Source: Mesodorylaimus sp. YZB2_4 (taxonomy: Eukaryota; Nematoda; Enoplea; Dorylaimida; Dorylaimidae). From it: a stretch of DNA of 64,000 nucleotides. Every line of letters starts with the position of its first letter. The stretch's first letter is position 1. Of the stretch, positions 34,794-46,370 are shown one piece after another. The notes under the pieces are model-generated. The model worked only from the letters and a program-made list of their open reading frames with translations, searched no databases and had not been told where the DNA came from. A program made the position numbers and the translations under genes. The stretch spans positions 1-64,000 of the forward strand of contig JASANH010001125.1 in NCBI GenBank assembly GCA_030248295.1. Reading direction: 5' to 3'.

Positions 34794-35456
34794 TTAGAAT
34801 TTCTCGTTATGTCGATCGTAGTCCCGCTTCTGCCTTTCCTGTGCCTCACGCAGATTGCTTCGAATAATGGACTTCATTGCTTCGAGGCCTGCTGTGACAT
34901 CATCAGCATAATCTTTAGCCTTCTTCCTTTCGGGTGATTGTTTCGAAATTTCTCCAGGTATACGGGATTCTCTCCCAAACAGAAACCTGTGCGGGTAGTA
35001 TTTCAAGGTAGGCTGAATAGTAAACCTACTTAAGTTCGCGGGCGATTTAATTTCGCGGATTTTCGCGGAAGGGCTGGACCGCGAAATTTAGTAGCCGCGA
35101 AAACTTATGTAGAAATTGAAGTAAGCCCTAATCTTACAAAACCGCGAAATTAAATCTGCGCAAAAATGCCTGAGAGGCCAAAACCGCGAAATATAATCGC
35201 CGCGAAATTAAATAGGTTTACTGAGCGATACGCGAATAGCAGAAACGGTAGCGCCATCCCACTCCTTGGCGAACTGTTTGATGTAAATTCCAAGCATGGT
35301 GCCCAAAACTTTGTTCAAACGCTTTGTAAGGCAATTGCACATCGGATGGTGTGCAGTCGTGTTTTTCTTTTTGATCTCGCATATTTTACAGACCTCTTGC
35401 ATCATATTAAACAAAAATTCCTTCCCTCTGTCCGATACGAGTTCTGTGCAACTCAC
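34794..35456 (-). mobile_element. Ty3/gypsy integrase fragment, split by a MITE
   Basis: Minus strand 35456..35208 carries TELVSDRGKEFLFNMMQEVC and NKVLGTMLG of the integrase core. 35006..34794 carries the C-terminal part (RKKAKDYADDVTAGLEAMKS), matching the remnant at 3260..4713. A 200-bp MITE (35021..35220) interrupts it. The upstream side stops where GGATCG-word DNA starts (35458). Confidence 0.85.
35021..35220. mobile_element. MITE with CGCGAAATT words inserted in gypsy
   Basis: Ends TAAACCTACTTAAG / TTAAATAGGTTTA, with TA as the likely duplication. The interior repeats ccgcgaaatt and ttcgcgg words in both orientations. Its insertion into integrase coding sequence fixes the limits. Confidence 0.8.
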
Positions 35457-35799
35457 GACGGGATCGGATGGGGGTTTGTCGGATCGGATCGGATGGGAAA
35501 AATTTCGGATCGGATCAGATCGGATGAGTCTCGAATCGGATCATGTCAAATGCTTGTAATTTTTTTAAAAATCAATAACGCATCAACTTTTTTCGATAGG
35601 CCTCTTCCCATGATAAACAACAGTACTTATTATCATGATGCCATGGCTATAGCAACGCAGCTCATCATGGCTCTTTGAATACTTTACAAGCTGATAAAGT
35701 AAAGATCAGATACATGCTGTTCATAAATGACTGCTAAAACGGTCACAACATTTTTTGTGCGCCGGGACAAAGACATTAGGGGCGTAGACATTTTAACTA

Positions 35800-36195
35800 G
35801 GACGTGAAAGAAAACTTGGCAATTATGCAGATGACACTAACTTGCTGACTGGATGTTGGAAATATAACGAATTTTCCATGCCTATGATATGTATAAGCAA
35901 ACGAGCAGGCGCAACACTGAAACGATCAAAGACCAGAATCCTGCTGATTGGTATCATCAACAGGCGGGGGCTAGGAAAGGAGCCAATGCATTTTGTAGTT
36001 GATAAATTGAAGATTTATGGATTTTGGGTTAGCGATGGCATGGAAATAGCCGAAAACTGGGCGTGTGTCAGAGATCACGTTGGTGGACTTGAGGGAAAAA
36101 TTCCGACCTCAGAAATTTCATATTTCGGCAGAATATTTGTTGCGTACACCTACTGTTTGTCAAAGCTGTGGTACTTGGCCTCAATGACTGTGTGA
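35800..36195 (+). mobile_element. Non-LTR retrotransposon reverse transcriptase fragment
   Basis: Contains the catalytic YADDTNLL motif near 35825. After about 60 residues comes LKIYGFWVSDGMEIAENW, and later SYFGRIFVAYTYCLSKLWYL, the thumb region pattern (LGVWFG..NW...L..W..R.LS..GR......LSKLWY) of non-LTR elements. It is truncated on both sides and preceded by a stop. Confidence 0.8.
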
Positions 36196-36950
36196 TATGG
36201 CTATTTGGATTTGCCGCATAATGAGAGTGAGAATCTCTTCTTATGTCAGGACCAAGGCAAGCAAGCTCATTAGGAATAGATACGTTTCATCTTATTGATT
36301 CTGCCATCAGGTTTTTCTGCACCCTGACCAAATTTTATTCTGTAGATTTGCATGACGACTGATTAGGCATAGGCACGTGCATTATCCTGTTTTGCATATT
36401 GACTTTTAGACTGCATTCCAGTTTTCTTATTTGCACCGATTACCAACTAGTCTTACTATAGGCCTGTGTGTTAGGATGGGTATATAAGGAGGAGCCCTGA
36501 ACATGTTGAGTCAGTCCATGCTCGCCGATCGCTCGAGTAAAGAAACTACATCACTTCGCATATTCATTTCGATCGCTTTTTCTTCGTTTGTCAATGGCTC
36601 GCATCACCGGCGCCCGTCGCAGTGCAAGATACCAGCCATACCAGCGTACATTGGGTAAGCGTCATTGGGTGTGGTGTGATTAAGACTGAGGGCTGGAACA
36701 TCCCAGCCTAACTACATCACAACTGGACCAAAAGCTGACTTACAAAGCCTCATCAAAAGGAAAATTGACAGTTACGTCTGGCACGCAACAAAGGTTAATT
36801 TGTATGGTGAATAAACTTGTGCTAGTGAACAAGAGAACAGGAAGTCCTGGGCTTCCTTGATGTAGGAATGACAGTCTGGGCTTTCAAAATAATGCTGCTT
36901 ATTGGAGGTTTCTAAAGCGCGGAAGGAAATTTGTCTGTTACTAAAATTCT
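36196..36950. other. TE-derived DNA with a TATATAAGG box
   Basis: Near 36480 gggtatataaggagg precedes gatcgctcgagtaaagaaac. The arrangement is like a promoter or LTR, but no second LTR copy was found. No gene recognised. Confidence 0.3.
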
Positions 36951-36953
36951 GGT

Positions 36954-38151
36954 TACTGTAAATCATTTTCATTTCGCAAAATGCAAAATGCGGACTTTTG
37001 CAAAATTTCGCGGAGACGTATTTTGGCGGTTTCTGGCTGACCGTCAGTCATCAGTACTGGTGATGCATATGATGAATCTCTCGCTGATACTTCAGACTTT
37101 GTGGGAATGTTCGATCTTTTTAAACAACTCAATCAGCTCCGTTATACCTGCTTTCCTGCACGAAGGAGCCTCAACCATTAGATGCATGTAAGAAGCCGCC
37201 TGGGCGGTATAGCGGTGAAAGGCGTGTGTGACAGTTTGCTTGGCACAGCTGGAGACCATCAGCCTGGATTCAACTCTAGCCATCTGAGAACTTGGTCAAG
37301 TTCTCTCTCTTTGCGTTGCACGCCTGTTGGTCGGTGACTCTCTGTTTATCCATTCGGTGTCCATAAACGAGGAGAGGTCTTATGGGGCGAGGGACTTTCG
37401 AGCCAGACCCCTCATGGGGCACGGGCTGGGTAGTTACCCCATGGGGTAGCCACCGACATCGCGGAGTAGAGATCAACACGCGCTCTCGCCATTCCGGATG
37501 GACCCTAGTTGATGGCAAGATGAAGCCCACAGCCCGCTAAAAAAGGGGCAAAAATTGAATCTCTCTGCAAGGCCAGGATGGGTCGAAAAAATTTGATGTG
37601 GAAGGAGCTGTGAATGGATGCGCCTGAGCATTCAAAAATGATTTTACTCACTGTTACTTGGAAGAAATTCCGAAGAAATAAAAAAACCTGTAGGCAACTG
37701 CCAAAAGTGGATCTCAGGCTGTCAGGATCAAACCATTGCAGCCTCAATGGGCTCTAAAGGCGTCCCAGACTCCCCAATCCATCAGAATCCATCGTGGATC
37801 CACCAAAATCCACGTGGATCCGTTCCAATCCAGTTAAATTGCTCCTGGTCAGGTAGGTTGAGGAGAACAGACTGTTTTCAGTAGCACTCTTCAAGATGCT
37901 GGGCAGTGCATCGCTATATTGATAATGGGACTCATGTCCGCATTATTTCATAAAGTGGTTTTAAACTTTTCTGGAAACTGATCTGGGTTGAAGTTCGACT
38001 TAATGTTTTGACCAGGTGGTTGAAAACAAGGTAAAACTGAACCTATGCTCTATCTGCGAAATCCAGGTTTTCTACATAAAAATTTCACGGAAGGAAAGTT
38101 TCGCGGTCCAGGCCATCCGCGAAAACCGCGAAATTAAAGTGATTTACAGTA
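36954..38151. mobile_element. TA-flanked element with CTGTAAATCA termini
   Basis: Left TACTGTAAATCATTTTCATT and right complement AAAGTGATTTACAGTA. Both inner sides carry ttcgcgg / ccgcgaaatt words as in the MITE at 35021. A SINE-like sequence (about 37195..37450) lies inside. Confidence 0.55.
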
Positions 38152-38820
38152 TTTTATTGACAAAGACAGGAAAGACAGACCGAAACAACTTGCGCAAGTC
38201 AGTTGTCGAAGGATACCATAAAAGCTGAATCAGCTATGCAATTTGATCTTCTGGATCAGCATACTGTAGGGCTAGAATATATGATAACCTAATTCATAAA
38301 AAATATGAAAACCAAACTCATTTGTAACCACTTGGTCGATAAAAAGGTATCGAAGGCAACCAGGCCCATGCAACACTACTGGACTCGTAAGTTTAGGAGA
38401 ACTTGGTTTTTTGTGGTGCCTGCATTTGATTAATGATTGCTAACATCGAAAATACGGTGGGAAAAAATTAATGACTGTAGCCCTTCAAACTATTTTATAA
38501 AAACGGATATTTCCAATCCTCACTCACAAATATTTCTGTCGACTAGCTTCAAACTATTTGCAGAATCTGAGTCATTTATGTTGTCTCTGTCTAAAATAAC
38601 TTTAACGACAAGATGACTTGTAACTCTATTATGAGCAGGAAAAAAGAAAAATCGATGCAGAATATTGATCTCATCTCATTCATTACACTAAAGAGGGGAT
38701 GAAGAAAAATTTTAATCGTTAGTTGTTCGCATGTGGTTTTCTAAACGCAATCGGCTCGGAACTTTGGATCGGATAATTTGGATCGGATCGGAAATCCGAT
38801 ACGAACTAATGGGATCCGAT

Positions 38821-39252
38821 TGCGGCCGCGGTGGTGCAGCGGTTCGGCATTCGTCTCTCCGTATTGCTTGGGAGCGAGTGGCTGGACTCGTCCCAGGTTC
38901 GATCACCGGTGATGCAGGTCGGTTTGCGAACAATAAACCCTCGCTCCGCCAGGCCGTGGGTGACTCACCCGGTACCGCCGAAGTGCTCCGAGTTGAGACG
39001 GAAGCCAAACGAGGAGACATTCTGGGCTGTAAAACACCACAGGGTTAAAAGCCCGCCCGCCATCGTCCGAGGTCCGCCAAGTCGGTGTCCAGTCCAGGAT
39101 GCCCACGCGTGGAGGTGCTCCTAGTGGAGACACGGGGGGGGGGGGGGCGCTGCTGTGTGTGCCGGTCCCCGCACAGCCTTGCTTAGAAGGTTTGACTACT
39201 GGCCCGCTAGAGGCAAAACGGGCTTCGGCCCACAGAAATTTAAAAAAGAAGG
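38821..39252 (+). mobile_element. tRNA-headed SINE, copy c, with target duplication
   Basis: Flanked by the 12-bp direct repeat ATGGGATCCGAT (38809..38820, 39253..39264). Head TGCGGCCGCGGTGGTGCAGC with a GGTTCGATCACC B box. The body has gaggtgctcctagtggagaca and a G run. The tail is AAATTTAAAAAAGAA. This copy defines the family's limits: about 430 bp. Confidence 0.9.
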
Positions 39253-39689
39253 ATGGGATCCGATCCGATCTGGCCGTGACTGCTAACTTTGTTCATTTCA
39301 CTACTTCTCTTCCCGAATTCATGCTACGCATACCCGAATTCAATCAATATGCACGATATCTTCGTCTTCAACCTCATCTTCATCATCTGACTCTTCAAGG
39401 AAAACATTCTCTATCACGCTGACACTCATATCCTGTACATTTTCCACGCGTGATGATGATTCAAATTCGTCCCCGTTAGAGGATTTCTAGAGACTAATCA
39501 GTTTGGGAAGATTGCTCATACATGCAATTAACTGGTACGAGTAAAGTCAAAGGCAACTCTAAAAGCTGAATTAAAGCTTGCCGTTTGGTTATTGTGAAAG
39601 TTGTGAAAATTGGTACTCTCGACTATATCACGCTTTGAAAACGATTGGCTAACTACAGTATAGTGGCAACCAGAATATCTAGGTCAAGC

Positions 39690-39917
39690 TGGGTCAGACC
39701 GCTGATTACCGCGATAACTTGCCTATTAGGCTGGTAGAAGAACAATTAGAGGGTCATTCTTTATGGCACACCCGATATAGGCGATGATAACTTCATGGAT
39801 GATGTAAGATGTGGGTGAACATAGGAAATTCGGACTGGTTCGGTTGGTTCGGGTTCGTTGAGATGCGAGAAAAAGTTTGTTAAGGTTCGGTGCGAAAACC
39901 GTGTTCGGTCGATACTG
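39690..39917. repeat. GGTTCG-word inverted repeat, right copy
   Basis: Reverse-complement partner of 28628..28905; ends CCGTGTTCGGTCGATACTG. Confidence 0.75.
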
Positions 39918-40569
39918 GCTCCAAGGCCGCTGACCACGTTGATATATTCAACCACATTGTCGTCTTCCGCTCCTATCGAAAAGATAGCGCATTCTCCGCA
40001 CTCGCTTTCGTTACCCTTCCAAAACACCAGCATCACGTGACTCATTTTCTGATTGGAATCTAATCCAATCCATAGGAACAGTCCAATAGTGAAGTGCTTT
40101 CCATCAGAACTTATAGCTCACATCGATCAGTGTTTCCCGTGTCCCTCGGTAATTCGCTTCAGAATACAAGACAGCAGTGACAACTCCTGCTTTAATTTGT
40201 GATTAGATATTCGACTAGCAGAATGAGAAAACAAATCCTACGCGTATTTGTAGATTCAAAAAATGTCACACAATCAAACAGGGGGGCTCCCAAACTGTGA
40301 AATGATTACTGCACATGACTAACGATAGCTAAGGAATAAAAGGATGCAAGATACGAAAAGCAAGACAGCATGGAAAAACTTCTAAGCAATAGATTCAAAA
40401 TCATCAAGAAACATAATGCCCTAACAACAAACAATCGAATATTCAATCGATTAATTTTCGATAAAATATTTTAAAAAAGGTTGTGCTAAGAAAAATGATT
40501 AAATACATATTTTTGTTGTCATAAATTACGTTCGATCTTGTCCCCGTCTTTTCAGGTCATAGCCCCGAA
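39918..40569. other. Spacer, no gene recognised
   Basis: AT-rich; presumed 3' flank of the minus-strand cofilin exon. Confidence 0.35.
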
Positions 40570-40738
40570 TTATATGCGTTGGTGAGCCATCAGCTCGTGT
40601 TTAATGGCCTTTTCGTCCAGATCCGAAATATCGGAGGCTTGCACTTGCATCAAGCTCTCCAGTCCCAAGGCACTTTTCAATCCACGGACACTACTCGCGT
40701 ACAACATACGCTTTCGTACTGGAGCGTCGTCTGGGCAA
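40570..40738 (-). CDS. Cofilin/ADF paralogue 2, last exon
   Basis: After acceptor catttttcag the exon reads CPDDAPVRKRMLYASS and continues for 56 codons to TAA. This matches the actin-binding segment of cofilin (CPDxAxVKxKMxYASS) and has the same intron phase as the last exon of the intact cofilin gene at 48965..49142. It probably belongs with the N-terminal exon at 47413..47574, about 7 kb upstream. The middle exon (CRYAV region) was not found in the repeat-filled gap, so the gene may be broken. Confidence 0.75.
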
Positions 40739-40905
40739 CTGAAAAATGGAATAGGAACAGTGAGTACACCTGAAGGAGGCCATTTTCTGATTACAATATT
40801 TTGTTGTTCTGCATATTTTTTGTGGGTTGTGCTCCCTTATGTGATTCATAGTACGGATTTTTGTTTTCTTAATGCCTTTACGAACTTTCCACATAACTTC
40901 TCCCC

Positions 40906-41376
40906 ATATTTAAAAAAATTTCTTTGGGCTGGCCCCGCGCCACCCCAGTTTCCCGACTGGACTCCCTACCAGACTGGACCCATTTGCACATAGCCTACCA
41001 GCAGTCATATTATGATAAGCGAGGCCGTGAGGTGACCAGCTTCCCTCTGTGCGTCTCCACTAGGAACACCTCCACACTAGGCATCCTATGCCGCAACCAG
41101 CGTCCCAGGATAATACTAGGCGAGAAGGGAGGGACCTGCCTGCCTGGTGTTCAGGAAGCAGTTTCCTGCTTCTCTACTCGTTCGGCGTCCGCCACTTGAC
41201 GAGGGTGAGTCGCCCAGAGCCAGGTGTGCAACGCCAGCGATGGAATTACTATGCCGTTGAAGACCGGTCCCCTCCCTGAGAACGGGCTTACTAAACCTGA
41301 ATCCTCAGCGGTGAGACAACTGCAGCCTCCCAGTCCGGGTTGCTGCCCCCAAGCAACCAACTGAGCCACCGCGGCT
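40906..41376 (-). mobile_element. tRNA-headed SINE, copy b
   Basis: Reverse complement starts GCCGCGGTGGCTCAGTTGGT, has the gaggtgttcctagtggagac body and ends in aaatttttttaaat. Closest to copy a. Confidence 0.75.
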
Positions 41377-41385
41377 GCTTATTTA

Positions 41386-43687
41386 CAATTTCTTGCCTGT
41401 TGCTGGCTGTGATTGAGGTCGCACAGTGAAATTAGGAATGCTAGTGCACGAATTCGAGCGCAAGAACGTTCCAGTCAAAAAAGATATCGAGTACTGGACT
41501 ATTCATCGAGGAAGGGAAGAAAATATGGTGGCGGGTGCAGGAGGCAGTTGGGTTCAGAGTCGTCGTGTCTATGATAGTTTTGCGCAAACCATAGGCATGA
41601 CACTGAACTAGGATTTTACATATGTCCGCGTCAGACCAGTGGTGGCCAGTTTGTTCCACATTAGTAGGGCGAAAAACTGGAAGAGATTAGGAGCTGTGAT
41701 GGGTGTACTGTTGTGAAATGCATCAATCCATGTCAATGAGTGCCAGCTTATGCCATTGAGTACTCTTTTGAGCCTGTCTAGCCTGTTTCCTGTTTCCTGT
41801 CAGCTCGGCGCCGTGCCGTCTCACGAGTGACTCGGTCAGCAGTTATTGCTTTGCGTGTGCTAGTGTGTGGTTGTTCGGGCATGATCCCGCTAGGTGGCTA
41901 GTAAACGACTGCTCTCTAGTGTGGATTGCTTCAGTATTTCGCAATAGCTCTGGGGAAGCTACAGTCAGCTTCTTACAGAGCGACGGGTTAGTCTGCCCTC
42001 AGCCAAGATTCCGACAATATCAGTCAGTCACACGATATTGTCAAGTGTTGGAAGCCAGGAAACTGTATTCTGAGTTGGAAATCATTAGTGCGTGGGGTTT
42101 AAAAAATTCTGGACTTCACCCACTTGAATGGGATTCCGTTTTTGGCTGTAGCCGGACAGTTGTAAAGCCTTATACGCCAGGACCAAGAGCTTGCAGGATC
42201 TGGCTATGCGCCCGCCTCTCTGTGTCCCCACTAGGAGCACCCACATAATGGCAACCTGGATCAACAAGGGTGGATGGACTTGAACCTGGTCGGTGTTCGA
42301 CAGCCGAGTGTCTACTCGTTTGGCTTCCGTCTCCCCACTTGGAGAACCTCGATGTTTCTAGGGGAATCTCCCGCGGCCTGACAGCAGGGTCAGCAAGGAT
42401 TTAGCAAGGTTTAGTGTTCGACCAGGCCCCTGACCCCGATCCCCATCCCCGCCCCCGAAAAAAATGTCTCAGGGATTCAGCCCTAAGAACTTTCCGATGT
42501 CGAGTTTAAGAAAAGACCCGCCAACCATAGTACCAAGCATTTTGCGCAATATTGTGGGATGGTTACTTATAAAAATGGTCGGTCCTTTCTGCATGGTGAC
42601 GAGACATTTTGCCAGTCAGCTTTGGTAGTTGGGGCAAGCAGGCTGGTTGTCAATCGATGCTGTGCTTTTCTCTGAAGTGTGATCCTGTTTTGACAAAGCT
42701 GACTCGCAGTTTTCCTGGTGCTAAAATTGTAAGAAGCCTTACAAAGGCGGAAGCTGCTTTACAAAAGGTCTTTGGAATCATTTAAAATCGTGTCATAAGA
42801 GAGAACACGATTGCGCGAAGGCAGTCGTAGATAAATCTGGCAAGGAATCTTGTCTCTGCTAATCCGCAATAGGTATGTGAAGGCCTCTGGTAAAAAAATG
42901 CGGGGTAAACTTCATGAAGTTAGCAGAGCATGTCAAGAAATGAACAGATAAGGGGATATCGACACAGGAAGCCTTTTCGCATCCATATCCCCGTCCCCAA
43001 AAAATCGCAGTCCCACTCGAACGCTAGTTTAGCAGCGAGTGTTTAGGGTTCACAAACGGACCTCTATCGCTGAAAATCGAACCTGGGAGAATCTAGCAGC
43101 TCGCCACCTAGCAATAAGACAGACTACTGCGCCCTGCGGCCGCTATAGACTCTCTTCGTTATATGCTTTAGGATTATCAAGGGGCTGCTGGCGTGTGCTG
43201 GCCACCTCACGACCGTGCCAGTTAAAGAAAACTGACTGCAACTCCCTGAAGGGATATGCCTGCTGGTGCAGGACACACAAAAAACATGGCGAGTGCTTAG
43301 CCCAAAAATTTGTCATCTGCTGTATATCCTATAAATCGTGATAGCCTAGGCTTATCTCTCTTCAAAAAGCTAGCTGACCGTGGCGCTGGAAGGGGACATC
43401 AGAACCCATCTTCAAGAGCCCTTAGACATCGAGCATGTTCGATTGACATACATTTGGACAAATACCACCTTTTGTATGCTCGACATGGACTCGGCACCTT
43501 GTCGTTGCACCGTGAATTCCACGTCCACGCATCCATAACGACATTCTTTGCTGCCACTGCCCAAAGCGTGTCTCAGTTCCTAAAAACGATCCTGCAATGT
43601 CTTGACACAGTGCACACAGCCACTCGTTAATCCGCCCTCTCTGTCCCACCCCTAGGATTCTTATGTCATGCTTTATCCATAGCCAAA
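41386..43687. other. Repeat-derived spacer
   Basis: Contains SINE-like pieces (for example tgtccccactaggagcacc near 42228) but no recognised gene. Confidence 0.4.
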
Positions 43688-43883
43688 TGTAACAAGGCCT
43701 GGCAGGCGTAGGAGGGAGGCGGCCGACCGAAGTCGGCGGGACAAAAACTCCGACTGGAGCAGGATAGTCTTGCGACTATACCTACGGCTGAAACATCAAC
43801 CCGAGGGGTTGACGTTTCCCAGCCAGGGGAGAGTATCGATTACTCTCTCCCACTCGCCATGGCCTGCCAGGCGGGGGGTTACA
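43688..43883. repeat. Foldback element with five internal hairpins
   Basis: Outer inverted ends TGTAAC and GCCTGGCAGGC pair with GCCTGCCAGGC and GTTACA. Inside lie consecutive perfect or near-perfect small hairpins: CCGAC-CGAA-GTCGG, CTCC-GACT-GGAG, ATAGTC-TTGC-GACTAT, GGCTGAAAC...TCAACC with GGTTGA...GTTT..CAGCC, and GAGAGTA-TCGAT-TACTCTC. Whether this is a mobile foldback or a structured RNA cannot be decided from one copy. Confidence 0.7.
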
Positions 43884-44169
43884 CAAACACCATACAGCTA
43901 GAGCAATAAGGAACACATATTCGACTGCGCAAGCATTATTTTTACATGAGCAATACCGACTGTGCTGGAATATAATGGCTCGGAAAGTGAAATTAGTTCA
44001 GGTTGGGTTCTAATATACAGTATTATTATTGCATAAATAGATTGTGCACTGTCAGAGCTTCCTGTAAAAATCTTTCTATTTCTCCTCACTATGGGTTCAG
44101 TTTTTGCGTCCCGTCCCAATGTCGATAAAGCAGATTTCGGTTGCAGAACCCCATAAGCTTTTGCTGTCT

Positions 44170-44600
44170 GACAAGAGAACATCACCAGCCGCCAAGTCGA
44201 ACTTTGCAAAATCAAAAATTGATATTTGTTTCAAGGTGCGAAAAAACTCTAAAAAATATTAGCAACGTCTGGTCAACTGGTCTGGTCAGCAGTGATCAGC
44301 GCCTAAAGTCCAGTGAAATTTTTTAATTCCACTGGATTTTTTAGGTTTTTTGAGGAGAAAACCCTGAACCCGAGTCTTGCAAGCTTAGACTCGAAGCCTG
44401 AAACCCGAAAACCGATTTTTATAAAAGCTATGCGTGTTTTCCTCAACGCTTGGCTTCCTTACCACAAAAAAATTCGAATATCTGCAGGACTTAAGGCGCT
44501 GACCAATTGGCCAGACGCCTATCGTAGTTTGCAGAGTTTTCTTTTGCACCAAGGGACAAATACCAATTATTGGTTTTGCAAAGTTTGGCTTAACGGTTGG
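44170..44600. mobile_element. Palindromic MITE, second copy
   Basis: Inverted arms: tggtcagcagtgatcagcgcctaaagtcc near 44285 and cttaaggcgctgaccaattggccagacgcc near 44490. Flanked by cgaaaaaactctaaaaaatatt and agagttttcttttgcacc. Related to 17045..17420. Confidence 0.6.
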
Positions 44601-45384
44601 CGATGTTTCTTGCAAGTATTGGACGAAAAATTAGGACATTTGGTCGCGATACGTATGGCTTCCTTGATCTTCAAGAGCCCATCAGATCTCGCGCGGTAGA
44701 GGATACGAAAATCATCTCACTATGCGTTGTATCCCGCCCGCAGTCATGGCCGGATCGAATCAGGTGAAATAATTGTTATGCATCACGCATCACGTTTTAC
44801 AAAAGGCTGCTGCGCATAACAAAGATTTTTACTATCATGGCCAAGCAGGGGCCCTCTTAGGCTCCACACTGCTCATCGTGCACCTGCTTTACAAGCTGAT
44901 GAAGTAAACTAAAGTAGATCCATGTTGCTCATTAAGGACTATTCTACCATAACTTCAAATTATTTTCATAGAACAGATTACTATTATGTTACCACTCGCC
45001 ACTATTTCTGTCGTCCGGCTCCAAACTATTTCCAAAATCCAAGTCATCCATGTTTTCTCAAGTCTCGAAAAAATAGTGATGAGCTCACGTGTAACAATTT
45101 GATTATAAGCAGAGAAGTAGCGAAGCATCAACACATAATGCTGATCACATTACACTATCATGGTTCCCAGCACCTCGCAAGACCAGAATTTGAGGAGCTT
45201 TTGATGAGTTCGAGGAGGGAGTTTGGAAAGTTTTGAGGAGGTGTTTAAGCTGACAAATGACTTTGCTATACCTACTTCGCAAACTGACGCATTCAGTATA
45301 TTTTCTCACTGGACCATACCCTCATCTCCAACCATTCCATCATTATGCTCGAGAAAACAAACGCGAGCACCTCCACGCATCAAA

Positions 45385-45800
45385 CTCACGACCAGCAGGG
45401 ATAGGTCGGGATCACTGCTTTGGGGATCAGGACAGAGATAAGGATTTTTTGTATTTTTCTGGGTTCTGCCTTTGAGCCTATTTTTCTCACTAAAGCACAC
45501 TTTTTAGGCATCCAGGTTTTAAAGCTTTTTCATAGGCCGATTTTCAATCAATATGTATAAGCTGGAATTGATGAATATATTTGCAGTTTCTATACATGTC
45601 CAGCATGATCGGCCTAGGCTAACAAAATCAGTGTCGTTATTGTTTTTTATTTGAGCTGATGTTGTCGTTGCATATTCACCGCCACTGCTGTCAGCCTCTG
45701 AACTTATCATCTCATCGCACAATAATGAGCCAATATCTTCTGCTTCCTCTGGCGATGATACGATGGACCAGAGTCTACCTAGCGTGCTCATGTATGTGTA
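45385..45800 (+). repeat. Dispersed repeat, copy 2 (empty site)
   Basis: Diverged copy of 30340..30900 lacking the TA-flanked MITE. The minus strand has an open, acidic frame (45791..45519) that may come from an element-encoded protein. Confidence 0.65.
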
Positions 45801-46214
45801 TACAGTATACAGTCGACCTCGAATAATTGCAGCCGCTCAAGACGCCAAAAAGAGTTGCAATTAGGCAAAGTTCAGAAACCTTATTTTAAAAAAGTTACAA
45901 TTCTGCAAAGTTTTTTGACAAGCATAGCAGAAATTTCTATTGACACTTTCAGAAATTTTTCTGAAAAATAACAGCGAAACATATCATTCCCAATTCCATC
46001 GACTGATTAATGGACCAAATAAAAATTCTCGCTCAGTGCACTTACTGCAAGAATAGCCAGCAATTCTGCTTGACAATGGAATTACAAAGTTCTTTCCAAT
46101 CGCTTTCGATTTCAAAGACAGCGTTTTGCCAAAACGTGGATATTGTGGAGCTATTGGACTCCTGACTGGTTTATTTGCCATCATACTATCTGCTTTCAGT
46201 ATTTTTGCCGTTTG

Positions 46215-46370
46215 ATCCCAAGGCGAAGGCTGGTATAAGGCTGGCTGAAGCCCTGTATCAGCCTAAGCCAGACTGAGCCTAAGCCTAGTATAAGGCCTAG
46301 CCTAAGCCTAGGCCTTATACCAGACTGAGCCTAAGCCTAATACCAGCCTAAGCTAAACGGGCTAGCTAAC
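46215..46370. repeat. CCTAAG/AGGCTGG word array
   Basis: Degenerate, partly palindromic array of gcctaagcc, ctgagcctaag and aggccttatacca words over about 140 bp. Confidence 0.85.

Larger units (their letters stand above)
35458..39275. mobile_element. Region bounded by GGATCG-word ends (possible large element)
   Basis: Left block 35458..35545 (ggatcggatcggatggg words) and right block 38765..39275 (ggatcgg / ccgatccgatc, split by a SINE) resemble the termini of 16755..17806. Between them are a non-LTR fragment and a MITE. No target duplication found; the two blocks may be independent. Confidence 0.4.

Noticed and set aside
36470..36660. Complete LTR with TATA box
   Set aside because: Only one copy and no matching second LTR or primer-binding site could be confirmed.
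39329..39491. Acidic terminal exon on the minus strand (VFLEESDDEDEVEDED)
   Set aside because: There is an acceptor-like tctctag, but I found no partner exons and low-complexity acidic frames arise easily.
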